64,000 bases of DNA from Isosphaera pallida ATCC 43644 (GCF_000186345.1 NC_014962.1:1054001-1118000); one strand, 5' to 3'. Counted from the stretch's first letter, positions 36,476-48,437 are shown. The notes: a model not told the origin generated them from the letters alone. A program made the numbers and translations.

Positions 36476-37921
36476 TTACCAGTGGTTGACGTGGTGGATC
36501 GACTCGTTGAGTTTGGAGTCGCCGGTGGGGATCAACGGGCGTGCGGGCCACTGGCGGGCGACCACGAACAACGCGGCCAGCGAGACAGCCATGATCCAGG
36601 TGGTCGCGTCCATCCAGTGGAGGTGGACGCCGTCAACCCCGCTGGGATGGTCGTGGCTGTTCTGGTAGTTGGGCATGATCTGCCAGTAGAGGTCCACATA
36701 GTGCATGAACATGATCCAGACCGCGGCGATCGCCAGCCGGGTCGGGTTCCTCTTGGCCGATCGGGGGAGCAGCCAGAAGAACGGAATCACGAACCGCCCC
36801 AGGAAGAGGAACCAGCTCACCGAGTTCCAGTTACCGTCAAACGCGCCACCAATCCGCCGATGTTGATACCAAAGGGTTTCCTCGGGAATGTTGGCGTACC
36901 AGTAGAGGAAGAACTGCGAGAAGCCAATGTAGGTCCAGAACACGGTGAAGCCGAACATGATCTTGCCCATGTCGTGCAAGTGTTCGATCGTGATCGTGTT
37001 CTTGAGGATGCCGAACGACTTGAGCGTGAGCACGGTGAGCACCATCGAGGCCATCGCGCAGTTGATCGACCCGGCCCAGAAGTAAACGCCGTAGATCGTC
37101 GAGAACCAGTGGTAGTCTAGCGACATCATCATGTCGAAGACGAAGAAGCTGGTGGTCAACGCCAGCAGCACCATGCCCCACGAGCTCATGTTGGACATGG
37201 GGATGTTGTGCGACGAGTCGCCGGTGGTGTCCTGCGCCTGGGAGCGGTCGGCAAGCCGGGTGGACAGATAAATCCAAATTGCGAAGTAACCCAGCAGCCG
37301 GGCGATGAAGAAGCTTGGGCTAAGCCACGGTTGTTTCTCCAGCCAAAGTGGGTCTTGAGCCACTTGAATGGTGCCGTGAACCCCGTGTTGGTAGGCGTTG
37401 GGATCGGCCCATTTGTAGAGGGTGGGAATCAGCGTGATCACGGGCGCGGACAGAAGCAGCAGGATCGGCAAGGCACGGGTGTTGTTTTCCCAGAGGCGCC
37501 TCAACACCACCGACCACCCCGCAGCAGTCAGGTGGTGAATCATGACCCAGAACAACGAGCCTAACAGCAAGCTGCTCAGATACATGAAGGCGACGAGGTA
37601 AGAGTAGCCGAATTGCTTGACCCCGACCTGGACTCCGCCGGGGAAAAGAAGCACGCCGGCCAGCGTGGCGGCTGTCGAGCCGACGAACAGGGTCGCCAAG
37701 AGCCGCGAGACTGGGCGAAGTCGTTCCTCGGTGAGGGTGACCACCGGGTCGGGCAGGACCGGAGTGGGTGGCAGAGGCGCTCCGCCGGAGATGGGCGCGG
37801 GTGAAGCCGAAGGCGGGGAGGAGGACGACTCCGCGGTGGGCCGCGTCGGCGTGACCGGGGCGGCGTCCGGTTGGGGGGCAGCGTCCGGTTGGGACGAAGC
37901 AACGGGATCGGGCGCGCTCAT
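36476..37921 (-). CDS. actF: Alternative complex III subunit ActF
   Basis: Encodes 481 residues. The first ~70 are Pro/Ala/Ser-rich and low-complexity. The rest carries about ten membrane helices (SYLVAFMYLSSLLLGSLFWV, then FWTYIGFSQFFLYWYANIPE, and FLFLGRFVIPFFWLLP), as in ActF, a quinone-related membrane subunit homologous to ActC. It has no heme or Fe-S motif. Its start overlaps the end of actE by ATGA (37918-37921). It is the last of the six act genes, all overlapping or nearly so, so one transcript is likely. Confidence 0.9.
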   Translation of the reverse strand: MSAPDPVASSQPDAAPQPDAAPVTPTRPTAESSSSPPSASPAPISGGAPLPPTPVLPDPVVTLTEERLRPVSRLLATLFVGSTAATLAGVLLFPGGVQVGVKQFGYSYLVAFMYLSSLLLGSLFWVMIHHLTAAGWSVVLRRLWENNTRALPILLLLSAPVITLIPTLYKWADPNAYQHGVHGTIQVAQDPLWLEKQPWLSPSFFIARLLGYFAIWIYLSTRLADRSQAQDTTGDSSHNIPMSNMSSWGMVLLALTTSFFVFDMMMSLDYHWFSTIYGVYFWAGSINCAMASMVLTVLTLKSFGILKNTITIEHLHDMGKIMFGFTVFWTYIGFSQFFLYWYANIPEETLWYQHRRIGGAFDGNWNSVSWFLFLGRFVIPFFWLLPRSAKRNPTRLAIAAVWIMFMHYVDLYWQIMPNYQNSHDHPSGVDGVHLHWMDATTWIMAVSLAALFVVARQWPARPLIPTGDSKLNESIHHVNHW

Positions 37922-38742
37922 GACTTGCGGAACTCCTCCGAAGTGGTCGCCGTCGTCATCGAGGTCGGGGAGGCTTCGGGCGACAAAAGCGAGGTCGATT
38001 CACCCTTGAGCGTCGCCCCGTCGGCGGGGACGTCGCCACTGGGAGCGGCGGATTCGGCGTCGGGCGGAGCAGTGGTGCCAGTGCTGGGACCGGCCAGTTG
38101 CACGCCGCGCGATAGTTGAAGCGCTCGGATGTAGGCCACGATTGCCCAGCGGTCGCGGGGGCGAATCGCGTGGCCGTAAGGCATCATGGTTCCCTTGCCG
38201 TGGGTGATCGTGTTGTAGATCTGGCCATCGGGTTGGTTGCGGACGTAGTCGGTGTGGTAATTCGCCACGCCTTGCATGCCGTACTCGGTGGTGATCCCCT
38301 TGCCGTTGCCGGTCGAGCCGTGGCAAACCGCACAGAAGATCTCGTAGCGTTGCCGTCCGCGTTGCAGCAGGGCCAGCCGTTCCGCTTCCGATTCGGCACG
38401 AGCGAACAAGGGATTGACCGCCACATACTGTCCGTCGGCCGTTTTGCCCTCGAAAAGTTCGGGGTCGGCTTGGAGGAAGTCGGCGTTGCGGACGATCGCT
38501 CCGGCGTCGGCGGCGTAATCGCCTCCGCCTCCGCCGTAGGGAATCGTGCCTTCGGGGGGAACGCGCATCGTTCGGCCGTCGGCGAAAAACTCGCTTTTGG
38601 CTTGGGTGGTGTACTTGGGTTGATAATCCATGTCCGGCAGCAGCATCAGGGGCCGGTTGGGACTAATTTGGCCTCGGAAGCCGAGAATCGCCACCAGGGC
38701 GAGGTTGATCACCAACCAACCGCCCACCACGTACTTAATCAT
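37918..38742 (-). CDS. actE: Alternative complex III monoheme cytochrome ActE
   Basis: Encodes 274 residues. An N-terminal membrane segment (VVGGWLVINLALVAILGF) may be an anchor. One heme motif FCAVCHGSTGNGKGI lies near residue 138, then GKGTMMPYGHAI with the likely axial Met, and IVAYIRALQLS as the last helix. This fits ActE, the monoheme subunit that carries electrons out of the complex. The last ~60 residues are Ser/Thr/Pro/Ala-rich. ATG 38742 has GGAGGAG upstream. It begins 6 bp after actD. Confidence 0.91.
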   Translation of the reverse strand: MIKYVVGGWLVINLALVAILGFRGQISPNRPLMLLPDMDYQPKYTTQAKSEFFADGRTMRVPPEGTIPYGGGGGDYAADAGAIVRNADFLQADPELFEGKTADGQYVAVNPLFARAESEAERLALLQRGRQRYEIFCAVCHGSTGNGKGITTEYGMQGVANYHTDYVRNQPDGQIYNTITHGKGTMMPYGHAIRPRDRWAIVAYIRALQLSRGVQLAGPSTGTTAPPDAESAAPSGDVPADGATLKGESTSLLSPEASPTSMTTATTSEEFRKS

Positions 38743-38748
38743 ATGTGT

Positions 38749-39296
38749 TTACTCCTCCACCAAGTCGAGGTCGCGTCCGCCCAGCTCGGCCAGAAAATCG
38801 AGGGTCGCGGTGGGGTCGAACAGGGGGTCGGACGCCTCCACGACCAGGAAGTAGCCGTCGTCGGCGGCTCGGGTGTGGAAGGTTGGGTTGTTGAAGACTG
38901 GGTGATAAAACTGCGGCAGGCGGTTGAGGATCAACATCCCGAACAACGCGGTGAAGGCGGCGAACAGGATCGTCAATTCGAACATGATCGGCACGAACGC
39001 TTCGATCGAGAAGTACGGCTTGCCCGCCACGATGATCGGGTAATCGACCGCGCTGGTTAGACCACAAAGGAGAACGGCAGTGGCCGTGCCAGTCATGCCG
39101 CCCACGAGGACGAAGCCTGGCAGGATCGACCGCTTGTCGCCTTTGGCGTGATCGAGGCCGTGGATGGGAAACGGCGCGTAAGCGTCATAGCGGGTGTAGC
39201 CGGCCGCTCGAACCTTTTCCACCGCCGAGATTAACTCGGCGGTGGTCTCGAAGCGGGCAATGGCCCCGAAAGTGGTTTTGAGCTGTTGGGCACTCA

Positions 39297-39297
<1 letters not shown>
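38749..39297 (-). CDS. actD: Alternative complex III subunit ActD (DUF3341)
   Basis: Encodes 182 residues with the DUF3341 pattern. It has an N-terminal ferredoxin-like part (ETTAELISAVEKVRAAGYTR, then YDAYAPFPIHGLD), two membrane helices (GFVLVGGMTGTATAVLLCGL and FELTILFAAFTALFGMLILN), then a C-terminal strand region. It is a membrane subunit without cofactor. Its ATG overlaps the actC stop by one base (TGATG at 39295-39299). Confidence 0.92.
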
Positions 39298-40780
<1,483 letters not shown>

Positions 40781-40784
<4 letters not shown>

Positions 40785-43700
40785 CGTTGAATTACCTCCG
40801 CGGCGTCGGCCGTCCTCACCGTCGCGCCCGACTCCAGACCGGTCACCGAGCCGGCGGGAGCCGCGTCCACCGGCCCGCCTTCACCCGACCGCGACGGTGA
40901 GGACCCGCCGGGACGGCCCGCGTTGGACCAGTTGGGGTTGGGATTGGTCAACTTCGCCTGATAGCTCACTCGGGGACGGGTGTTGATGTCGCCCACCAGC
41001 AGATAGTCCCGGCTCAAGCTCTTGAGCTTGGAGACTTTGCTGTTGGGGTCCTTGATGTCGCCGAAGACGATCGCCTCGGTCGGGCAGGTTTGTTGGCAGG
41101 CCGTCACGATCCCGCCGTCGGGGACCCGTAGATCGGCTCCCGGCGTTTGGCCTGCCGCCCCCCGCACGCCGATCTTGGCCCGCTCAATCCGCTGGATGCA
41201 GAACGAGCATTTCTCCATCACTCCCCGGATCCGCACCGTCACGTCCGGGTTCTTCTGCATCTTGAGCGTTTCCTCCATCGCTCGAGGCGTGAGAGGACCA
41301 TATGGCTTGGGCCAACGCAAGTTGGTGTAGCCCAGTTGACGCTCGTTGTAGTTGAACCAGTTGAACCGCCGCACTTTGTATGGGCAGTTGTTGGCGCAAT
41401 ATCGCGTGCCAATGCAACGGTTATAGGCTTGTAAATTCAAGCCTTCGTCGCTGTGAACGGTGGCATTGACCGGGCAGACCGCTTCGCATGGCGCGTTTTC
41501 GCAGTGCTGGCAGGGCAAAGGCTGGAACACCATGCCCGGATCGTCAGCGTCGGTACCGGTGAAGTAGCGGTCGTTGCGAATCCAGTGCATCTCGCGCCCG
41601 CGGATCACCTCGTCCTTGCCCACGATTGGGATATTGTTTTCGGCCTGGCAAGCCACGACGCAGGCGTTGCAGCCCACGCAGCTATTCAGGTCGATCGCCA
41701 TACCCCACTGCTGTTCGCCGCTCCAGAGGTCGGGGTTCTGGGTCTGGATATCGTCGAAGAATTTGGGATGCTCAGGCGAGTTGCCGTAGCGGAACGGCAA
41801 TCCCGCGTCGAAGTTGAGCGTGCCGATGCCCGCCTGGCCGTGGCCGTGGTCGCCTGACGTGGCTTGATCCGCGCCGTGGCCTCCCTTGATCTGGTCGTGG
41901 CCGTCCTCTTGGCCGTGAGCCGTGTCGTGGTGGGCTTTCTCCTTGGCCTGGGCGGTTCGGTAGTCCTCGATTTGGACGAGGGTTCCGATCCGTTGGGCGA
42001 TCCCGGGGTCCTCGATCGGGTGGTGGTCCTGAGTCAGCGCCAATGGATAAGAGCGTCCTAGGCGTTCGACCCTGACCCCGCCCGCGATGATGTCCAGCGC
42101 CTCGGTGGTCCGCAGCAGAAAGGCGTTGAAGCCGGTGTCTTGACCAACCCGGCCCACTTCGGTGCGTCCATACCCCAAGGTGAGGGTGATCGAGCCGTCG
42201 GCGTGGCCGGGCACCGCGATCATGGGGACCGTCAGCGAACGGCCTCCCACGCTCAGGGTGACCAGTTCGGCTTCTTGGCGGGTCGAGGTTGGGGTGCGGA
42301 TGCCCAACTCGCGGGCAGTCGCTGGGCTGACATACGCGCAGTTGTCCCAGCAAACTTTAGTGACCGGGTCGGAAACTTCCTGAAGCCAGCCATTGTTGGC
42401 CCAGCGACCGTCATCCATCGAGGCGTCGCGCTGGAAGGCCAACTCGAGGTTCAGCCGCGACAACTCTGGTCCCCGGCTCCAGCCTTTCAGCGCGTCGGCG
42501 ACGTTGGACGGATCGACCGTCGCGGCTGGCGCGGGTTTGGGCGGGGCGATTCCGGTTTTGACGCCCAGGTGGAGGAATTCCCGCCAGGCGGACTCGAACT
42601 CTTTGGAGTCCACCGATAGTCCCAGCGCCTTGGCGAACCCGGCGCGGGCCAACTCATGAGCGTGGGAGGATTCCAGACCGACGAGCTTGGCCACCAGCTC
42701 GGTGCCGACGCGGGCGTTGAACAGCGGCTCGATCAATGGTTGGATCGGCAGCAGCACGCCTTCGGGAGTGCGGGAGACGCCCCAGGACTCCAGATAGTGA
42801 GCCATAGGCAGGTGCCAAAGCGCCTTCTTGCCGGTCTCGTCGAGTTCCTCGCCAATGTGGATCACCGTGGCGATCTGGCCGATCTTCTTAGCGAACTCGA
42901 GGTCCGCTGGCGCGGAGTAGACCGGGTTGGAATCCAGAATCACCAGGGTTTCGATCTCGTTGCGATCGATCGCCGCGACCAGGTCGGTCAGGTCGGGCGC
43001 GTCCATCGGCGGCGCAACCACCGAAACCGGGCCGGTCTCAGGGGCGAGGTTGCCGAGCTTGGCGTTGAGCAGCGCGACCAAGGCGTGCACCGCGGCGGGT
43101 TGGCGGCGTCCCGCTACCACGATCGAGCGACCCTTGTGCGCTTCGTCCAGCAGGTCGTCGGCGACCTTCTCGGCCCAATCCGCGTCGAACTCAGGAGTCG
43201 GGGTGAAGTTGGCCAGAAACGCCCGAACCCCGGCGTCGGCCTCGCCGTCGCTCAGACGTTCGAGCAGCCGGCGCGCTAGCACCGCCAGATAGTCGGGCAC
43301 CTGGGAGGCGGGCAGACGCAACCGGTGGTCGGCCATGCCGCCGGTCAAGGTGAAGTGGTTTTCCACCACGTACAGCCGATTCATCGTCCCGCCTAGCGAG
43401 ACGCCCCGGCGCGCTTGGGCGAAGGCGTTGAGGTCACGCGGACCCTCGGCCTCGACCCCGAGGAAGTCGCAATCCAGCGCCACGACGACCTTGGCCCGGT
43501 CATAGTGGAACCGAGGCAGCGCCGGGGCGGCCAGGGCTTTGCTCCAACCGGCGACAATGTTGGCGTTGTCGATGGGTTCGTGGCGATACCAGACCGCCTT
43601 GGGCAGGGTTTGACTCAGATGGTCGCGGATGAGGTCGAAAACCGGCGAGTTGACAGTCCCTGACAGGATCGCCAGACCCTGGCCGCCCTTGGACCGGGCG

Positions 43701-44359
43701 CGCTCGGCCACCTTGGCGGCGAACTCGTCGAACTGGGCCCAGGTGGCGGTGGTTTGGCTGAGGCGTCCTTCGGCGCGACGCACCGGATACCGCGAACGGT
43801 CGGGGTCGTAGAGGCTCAACACCGACGCTTGCGCATACAGGTCGGCTTTGCCTTTGTTGAAGGGATCCTCGGGGTTGCCTTCGATTTTAGTGGGGCGGCC
43901 GTCGTGGCTTTCGGCCAACAGCCCAATCGCTGAACCCTTGAGCGGCATCGAGGTGGCGTAGAAGGTCGGCATCCCCGGTGTGACCGTCTCGGGCTTCTTG
44001 GCGTAGGGCAAAATCTTGATCGAGGGCCGCCGACAGCCTGCCAGACCGGCCAGGCTCAGCGACGCGGCCATGAGTTGCAGAAAGCGGCGGCGATCCACCC
44101 CGGCGGCTTCGCTTCGCACTAGCTGCTCAGCCGCTTCGGGCGCGGTCTTGGCGACGTACTCGCGGAACTCAGGGGTGTCGGCCCACTCTTCGAGACTGCG
44201 CCAAAACGCCTTGCCCCTTCCCGGCGGGCGCTTCAAATCGGCGGTCGCCACGGCGATGGCGGGGGCGGGGGCGGGGGGATTCGACTGCGTGACACTCTCC
44301 ACGCCGGACTCGGCCAGAACCAAGCCAGAGGAGGGACCGCCGGCGGATTCCAAACTCAT
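40781..44359 (-). CDS. actB: Alternative complex III subunit ActB (molybdopterin-oxidoreductase-like plus Fe-S)
   Basis: Encodes about 1192 residues. A twin-arginine-type signal ([20 protein letters not shown]) lies near residue 90. Residues ~110-790 are a molybdopterin-oxidoreductase-like fold that, as in other ActB proteins, shows no N-terminal cysteine cluster. Residues ~890-1140 are a DmsB/NrfC-type ferredoxin: [51 protein letters not shown] and [13 protein letters not shown], for four clusters. These pass electrons from quinol to the hemes. A His/Asp/Gly-rich stretch (about residues 805-835) precedes the ferredoxin part. ATG 44359 overlaps the actA stop (ATGA), preferred over 44377. Confidence 0.93.
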
Positions 44360-45009
44360 CGGTGACACCCTCCGCAATGCTGGGGCGCGTTGATCCGGGC
44401 CAATTCGGCCAATTCCTTACCGATGTTCTGTTGGGTCTCGCCCGTAGGAGGAACCCAATCGAGGTTGTACACCTCGCCCACCGGACGCAGGTGGTTCTCC
44501 GGGTTGCGGTGGCATTCCAAGCACCAGCCCATGCTTAGGGGTTGGTCGTGATACACCACGGTCATCTCGTTGATCTTGCCGTGGCAGCTCACGCAGGAAA
44601 CGCCACGCTTCACGTGAATCGAATGATTGAAGTAGACGTATTCGGGAACCTTATGAATCCGCTCCCACTCGATCGCCTCGCCGGTGGCCCAACTTTGGCG
44701 TACCTCGGCCAGCAGGGGGCTATTGGCCTTGATCTGGGTGTGGCAGCTTTGGCAGACCTGGGAGGTGGGCACGTTGGAGTGGGGCGATTCTTCGACGTGG
44801 GTGTGACAGTAACGGCAGTCCATGCCGAGTTGCCCCGCATGGATTTTGTGCGAAAAGGCCACTGGTTGGGTGGGGGCGTAGCCGACCCGGGTGTAGGAGG
44901 GCATCGCGTAGTAATACGTGAAGCCGACCACGCTGAGGGCCGTCAGGATCAGGCCAACCAGCGCGGCGGCCATGACCTGATCGGCGCGTCGGGTGAACAC
45001 GGGAGTCAA
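44356..45009 (-). CDS. actA: Alternative complex III pentaheme cytochrome ActA
   Basis: Encodes about 217 residues. One membrane helix near the start (VMAAALVGLILTALSVVGFT) is followed by five heme motifs: CRYCH, CQSCH, CVSCH, CLECH and CGGCH, the number known for ActA. KIHAGQLGMDCRYCH and YFNHSIHVKRGVSC give extra axial His. Start is uncertain: TTG 45009 has AGGAG seven bases upstream and is used here; GTG 45039 is the next option upstream. The open frame to 45213 encodes no recognisable sequence. First gene of the act operon, so its promoter should lie in 45010-45548. Confidence 0.92.
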   Translation of the reverse strand: MTPVFTRRADQVMAAALVGLILTALSVVGFTYYYAMPSYTRVGYAPTQPVAFSHKIHAGQLGMDCRYCHTHVEESPHSNVPTSQVCQSCHTQIKANSPLLAEVRQSWATGEAIEWERIHKVPEYVYFNHSIHVKRGVSCVSCHGKINEMTVVYHDQPLSMGWCLECHRNPENHLRPVGEVYNLDWVPPTGETQQNIGKELAELARINAPQHCGGCHR

Positions 45010-45548
45010 GGATGGGCTCCTGACGTTCGCGGAAGTCACGAAGGAATGCGGAAGGCACAATCGGCCAAGAGGGTGAGCAGGCCTGCCTCGGAGGGTCTCG
45101 GTGGGAGGAAATCCTCCAAGCGGCGAGTGATGAATTGGCGCGCTCTCCCCGGCCAGCGTGATGAGAACCCTGGACGCAAATCCGTTGCCGATCGCATCCC
45201 GACCGAGTTCCAATTAACCGGGTTGGTCGCTCTAACCTGAGCAATTTGTTGGGGTTGCGCTGAGTTATCCTCCTTCGGATCGAGGGGTTGCTCGGATGAT
45301 CGACGAGCGGCATTCCCACCTGCGATCATGTCCTTTCCCATCGCTGGGAATGGTGGAACGATCCGGAGGGATTCCTTTGGCCATGACCCCTGCCTCGATG
45401 AACGAGATCACGGGGCACCTCAGAAGAAAAAAGTTGCCAAAGGGGTGACTTGTCGTCTAAAATCTGGACGGCGAGTGGTGGTCCGTCGTGAACCGTGCCT
45501 CCACGGCGGGTGTACCTCCACTTCGGGACAGAGAGGCAGGCACCCGAA
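45010..45548. promoter_or_regulatory. Divergent control region: act operon and a small peptide gene
   Basis: This 539-bp gap lies between actA (minus) and a small plus-strand ORF at 45549. It must contain the act promoter. Inverted repeats: TTCCCA-TCGC-TGGGAA at 45335-45350, and CATTCCCA at 45311-45318, which can also pair with TGGGAATG at 45345-45352. They could be an operator or RNA hairpins. No RNA gene seen. Confidence 0.4.
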
Positions 45549-45785
45549 ATGTTCACTTGGTTTTGGAAGGCTCGATCATCCGATCCATCTCGGCCAGCCG
45601 AGTCTGATCCGGGACCGAGTAACATCCACCACGAAGCCCCTTCCACGGAGATCTCCGTGGAAGAACTTCAGGAAATCGTTGGGGGCCGGACGTTGGTTTC
45701 CAACTTCGTGCCCCCGACGGTTTCCGACACGGCGATTCGGCGGGCCAGCGCGATGACCACCCCGCCCCACGGAACCCCTTCGTGA
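45549..45785 (+). CDS. Small ORF with double-glycine-like leader motif
   Basis: Encodes 78 residues. Near residue 34-45 is ISVEELQEIVGG, which fits the general L/I-S-x-E-E-L-x-x-I-x-G-G form of double-glycine leaders of bacteriocins and other RiPP precursors. After it come 32 residues (RTLVSNFVPPTVSDTAIRRA, then SAMTTPPHGTPS) with several Ser and Thr but no Cys. GAGAGG lies about 11 bases before ATG 45549. No modifying enzyme or peptidase-containing ABC transporter is adjacent. It could be a non-RiPP small protein. It ends 26 bp before the converging end of the Gfo/Idh gene. Confidence 0.45.
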   Translation: MFTWFWKARSSDPSRPAESDPGPSNIHHEAPSTEISVEELQEIVGGRTLVSNFVPPTVSDTAIRRASAMTTPPHGTPS

Positions 45786-45811
45786 CCGTGGAGATTGTGG
45801 TCCCCGGTTGG

Positions 45812-46927
45812 TCATTCGGGGGGATCGGTGGGTTTGAGAATGGATTCGTCGGCGGCCGAGAGGGGAAGCTCGATGACCCGCCCTGAGCGGGCCGAAGCGT
45901 AAATCGCCCGGATGATTTCGACAGCCTTGCGGCCTTCTCGTCCATCGATCAGGGGAGGACGTCCCTGCTCGATTGCGGCCAAAAAGTCGGCGAGTTGGTC
46001 GCGATGGCCCAGGTGCGAGATCCCTTTGGGATCGGAGGCACCCGCGGCGAATCCGCTGGCGCGGGCGATTGCTTCCTGGATCGCCTGGTCTTCAGGACAG
46101 GGCTCGGCGAAGTTCCATAAGGTCACGTCGTCCTGCTCGACTCGGGCCGAGCCGGAGGAGCCGTGGATCTCGACACGCTTGAGGAGACCCGGCCAAGCGC
46201 TAGTGGCGGCCTGAATCACGCCAAGCGCGCCGTTGCGGAACCTCAGCGCGGCCACAGCGGTGTCCTCGACCTCGATGCGGTCGTGGGCTAGGGTGGCGAC
46301 CTGGGCCGAGAGACTTTCGATGTCGCCCATAAGCCACTGGAGCAGATCGACGTTGTGGATCGCCTGGTTCATCAGCGCTCCGCCGCCATCCAGTGCCCAC
46401 GTGCCGCGCCAGCCTCCCGAGTCGTAGTAGGCTTGGGTTCGCCACCATTTCACGGCGGTGTCGCCCAGAGTCAGGGTGCCGAACCGTCCCTGGTCGATCG
46501 CCCGCTTGAGGTCGCGGTTGGCTTGGGAAAACCGCGAGGGGAAAATGGTCGCCAACTGGACGCCGTGGGACTCGCAGGCGTTGATGATCGCGTCGCAGCG
46601 GGCAGTGGTGATTTCGAGCGGTTTTTCGACCACCACGTGCTTGCCGGCCTGGGCGGCGGCCAGCGCTGGTTGGAGATGGGCTCCGCTGGGAGTGCAGATG
46701 CAAACCACCTCCACTGTGGGACGAGCCAGCATGGTCGGCAGGTCGTCGAAGACCTCGGGTGTACCCTTTCCTGTCTCGACGAGGGCGGCGATGCGGGCGG
46801 CGTTGTCGGGATTGCGGCTGTAAAGCGCAGTCACCCGCGCGTTGGGCAACTCGTTGATCGCCCGAACATGATATTCGGCGATCATGCCGCATCCCACGAT
46901 CCCGAAGCCGAAGATTCGGTCGGCCAT
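45812..46927 (-). CDS. Gfo/Idh/MocA-family oxidoreductase
   Basis: Encodes 371 residues. NAD(P) site FGIVGCGMIAEYHVRAI at the N-terminus; VVVEKPLEI with the family lysine near residue 98; then WALDGGGALMNQAIHNVDLLQWLMGD, which carries the catalytic His motif of the sugar-dehydrogenase group. Genes of this family are abundant in planctomycetes and act on sugars, inositols or their derivatives; the substrate cannot be told here. Stand-alone gene, start ATG 46927. The 160-bp gap to tyrS upstream on the same strand shows nothing beyond AT-rich bases near 47060-47095. Confidence 0.92.
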   Translation of the reverse strand: MADRIFGFGIVGCGMIAEYHVRAINELPNARVTALYSRNPDNAARIAALVETGKGTPEVFDDLPTMLARPTVEVVCICTPSGAHLQPALAAAQAGKHVVVEKPLEITTARCDAIINACESHGVQLATIFPSRFSQANRDLKRAIDQGRFGTLTLGDTAVKWWRTQAYYDSGGWRGTWALDGGGALMNQAIHNVDLLQWLMGDIESLSAQVATLAHDRIEVEDTAVAALRFRNGALGVIQAATSAWPGLLKRVEIHGSSGSARVEQDDVTLWNFAEPCPEDQAIQEAIARASGFAAGASDPKGISHLGHRDQLADFLAAIEQGRPPLIDGREGRKAVEIIRAIYASARSGRVIELPLSAADESILKPTDPPE

Positions 46928-47087
46928 CGGTGGTTCCTTTCTCGTCAGAGGGGCGGTGAGAAGCTGGGGTGGGGGTGGGGAGTCGGGTCAAGGGAAAACA
47001 ACCCAACGCGTTGACCAAGCGGGGCGGTGGGACGGGCGTCGGCTCAGAGTTGAGATGATGCCAAAACAACTATGTATCATATTGATT

Positions 47088-48362
47088 CTAAATTAAGTTG
47101 ACCTGAGCGATTTTGCGTTTACCGACCCGAACGATGAGGCCGGGAGTCACTTGGATCAAGCCAGTCGGCTCGGTGAGGACTTGGCGGTGGGGTCCGATAG
47201 TGACGCCACCTTGTTCGATCAGGCGACGTGCTGCGGAGTTGCTGCTTTCCAGCTTCAGCGCTACCACGAGTTTGGCGGCCATCATCCGACCTTCGGCGTC
47301 AAGGGCCGCGCGTTCCAGGTTGACTTGGGGGATCTCGTCAGGGTCGATTCGTTCGGCGCGTTTGCGGAACTCGGTCGCAGCGCGTTCGGCGGCTTCCGCG
47401 CCGTGGTACTGGGTGACGATGGCGCGGGCGAGCACCTCTTTAGCGTCGCGGGGGTTGACGTCGGGACCGAGCAGACGATCCACTTCGTCAGCGGGCAGGT
47501 CAGTTAGCAGGGTGAAGTATTGCCGCATCGGTTCGTCGGGGATGCTCATGAGCTTGCCGAACTGATTCTCGGGTGATTCGCTCACGCCAATGTCGTTGCC
47601 CAGGCTCTTGCCCATGCGGCGGGTTCCGTCAGTGCCGACCAGGATCGGCATGGTGAGGGCGACTTGGGGTTCCAGACCCTGTTCTTTCTGAAGGTCGCGG
47701 GCCAGCATCAGGCTGAAGAGTTGCTCCGATCCGCCGAGTTCGACGTCGGCCTTGACCTCAACCGAGTCCCAGCCTTGCATCAAGGGGTAGAGGCATTCGT
47801 GAAGAAAAACCGCCTTGCCGGCTTTGAGACGCTTGGCGAAGTCGTCCCGCTCGATGAGTTGGGAGACAGTGACCCGGCGGGCCAAATCCAGCACGTCAAG
47901 AAACGTCCAGGTGTTGAACCAATCGCCGTTGTGGTGGACCTCGGCGCGGCTGAGGTCGATGATTCGTCCGACCTGGGCAAGATAGTCGCGGGCGTTGGCC
48001 TCGACCTGGTCACGGGTCAGCCTGGCGCGGGTTTCGTCGCGACCGGAGGGGTCGCCGACGAGCGCCGTGGAGTTGCCGATGATGATCACGGCAGTGTGGC
48101 CCAGGTCTTGGAACTGGCGGAGCTTGCGTAGGGGAACGGTATGGCCGAGGTGGACATTGATGCCCGTGGGGTCGATGCCGTACTTGACCCGGAGGGGACG
48201 GCGTTCTGCGACCGAGCGTTCCAGTTTGCGGCGCAGTTCCTCTTCGGGGACGACCGCTTCGACTCCGCGGCGGAGGATGGCCCATTGTTCCGCGGCCGAG
48301 AGGAAAACGCCGGATGGGATCGAGGGCGGACCGGCATGAGGGGCTGGGGAGGGGTCGGACAC
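47088..48362 (-). CDS. tyrS: Tyrosyl-tRNA synthetase
   Basis: Encodes about 424 residues, the normal size. Class I synthetase marks: KYGIDPTGINVHLGHTVPLR (HIGH motif as HLGH), IIIGNSTALVGDPSGR, LMQGWDSVEVKADVELGGSE, and the KMSKS-type RRMGKSLGN. An S4-like RNA-binding domain closes the protein (SNSAARRLIEQGGVTIGPHR, then VRVGKRKIAQVNLI). It belongs to the TyrZ-like group by its KYGIDPTG opening. GTG 48362 is the likely start, with CGGAG nine bases upstream; the frame is open to 48722 but that part includes a tandem repeat and no domain. Confidence 0.95.
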   Translation of the reverse strand: MSDPSPAPHAGPPSIPSGVFLSAAEQWAILRRGVEAVVPEEELRRKLERSVAERRPLRVKYGIDPTGINVHLGHTVPLRKLRQFQDLGHTAVIIIGNSTALVGDPSGRDETRARLTRDQVEANARDYLAQVGRIIDLSRAEVHHNGDWFNTWTFLDVLDLARRVTVSQLIERDDFAKRLKAGKAVFLHECLYPLMQGWDSVEVKADVELGGSEQLFSLMLARDLQKEQGLEPQVALTMPILVGTDGTRRMGKSLGNDIGVSESPENQFGKLMSIPDEPMRQYFTLLTDLPADEVDRLLGPDVNPRDAKEVLARAIVTQYHGAEAAERAATEFRKRAERIDPDEIPQVNLERAALDAEGRMMAAKLVVALKLESSNSAARRLIEQGGVTIGPHRQVLTEPTGLIQVTPGLIVRVGKRKIAQVNLI

Positions 48363-48389
48363 CGAACAACACTCCGGAATCGGATCCAA

Positions 48390-48437
48390 GAAGACTTGGC
48401 GACACGCTGGAACGAAGACTTGGCGACACGCTAGAAC
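48390..48437. repeat. Tandem direct repeat, 2 x 24 bp
   Basis: Two head-to-tail copies (48390-48413 and 48414-48437) of a 24-bp unit starting GAAGACTTGGCGACACGCT differ at a single base. They lie 28 bp upstream of the tyrS start, inside the 379-bp divergent gap 48363-48741, which also should hold promoters for tyrS and the CPBP gene. Could be control sites or part of a dispersed repeat. Confidence 0.7.
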
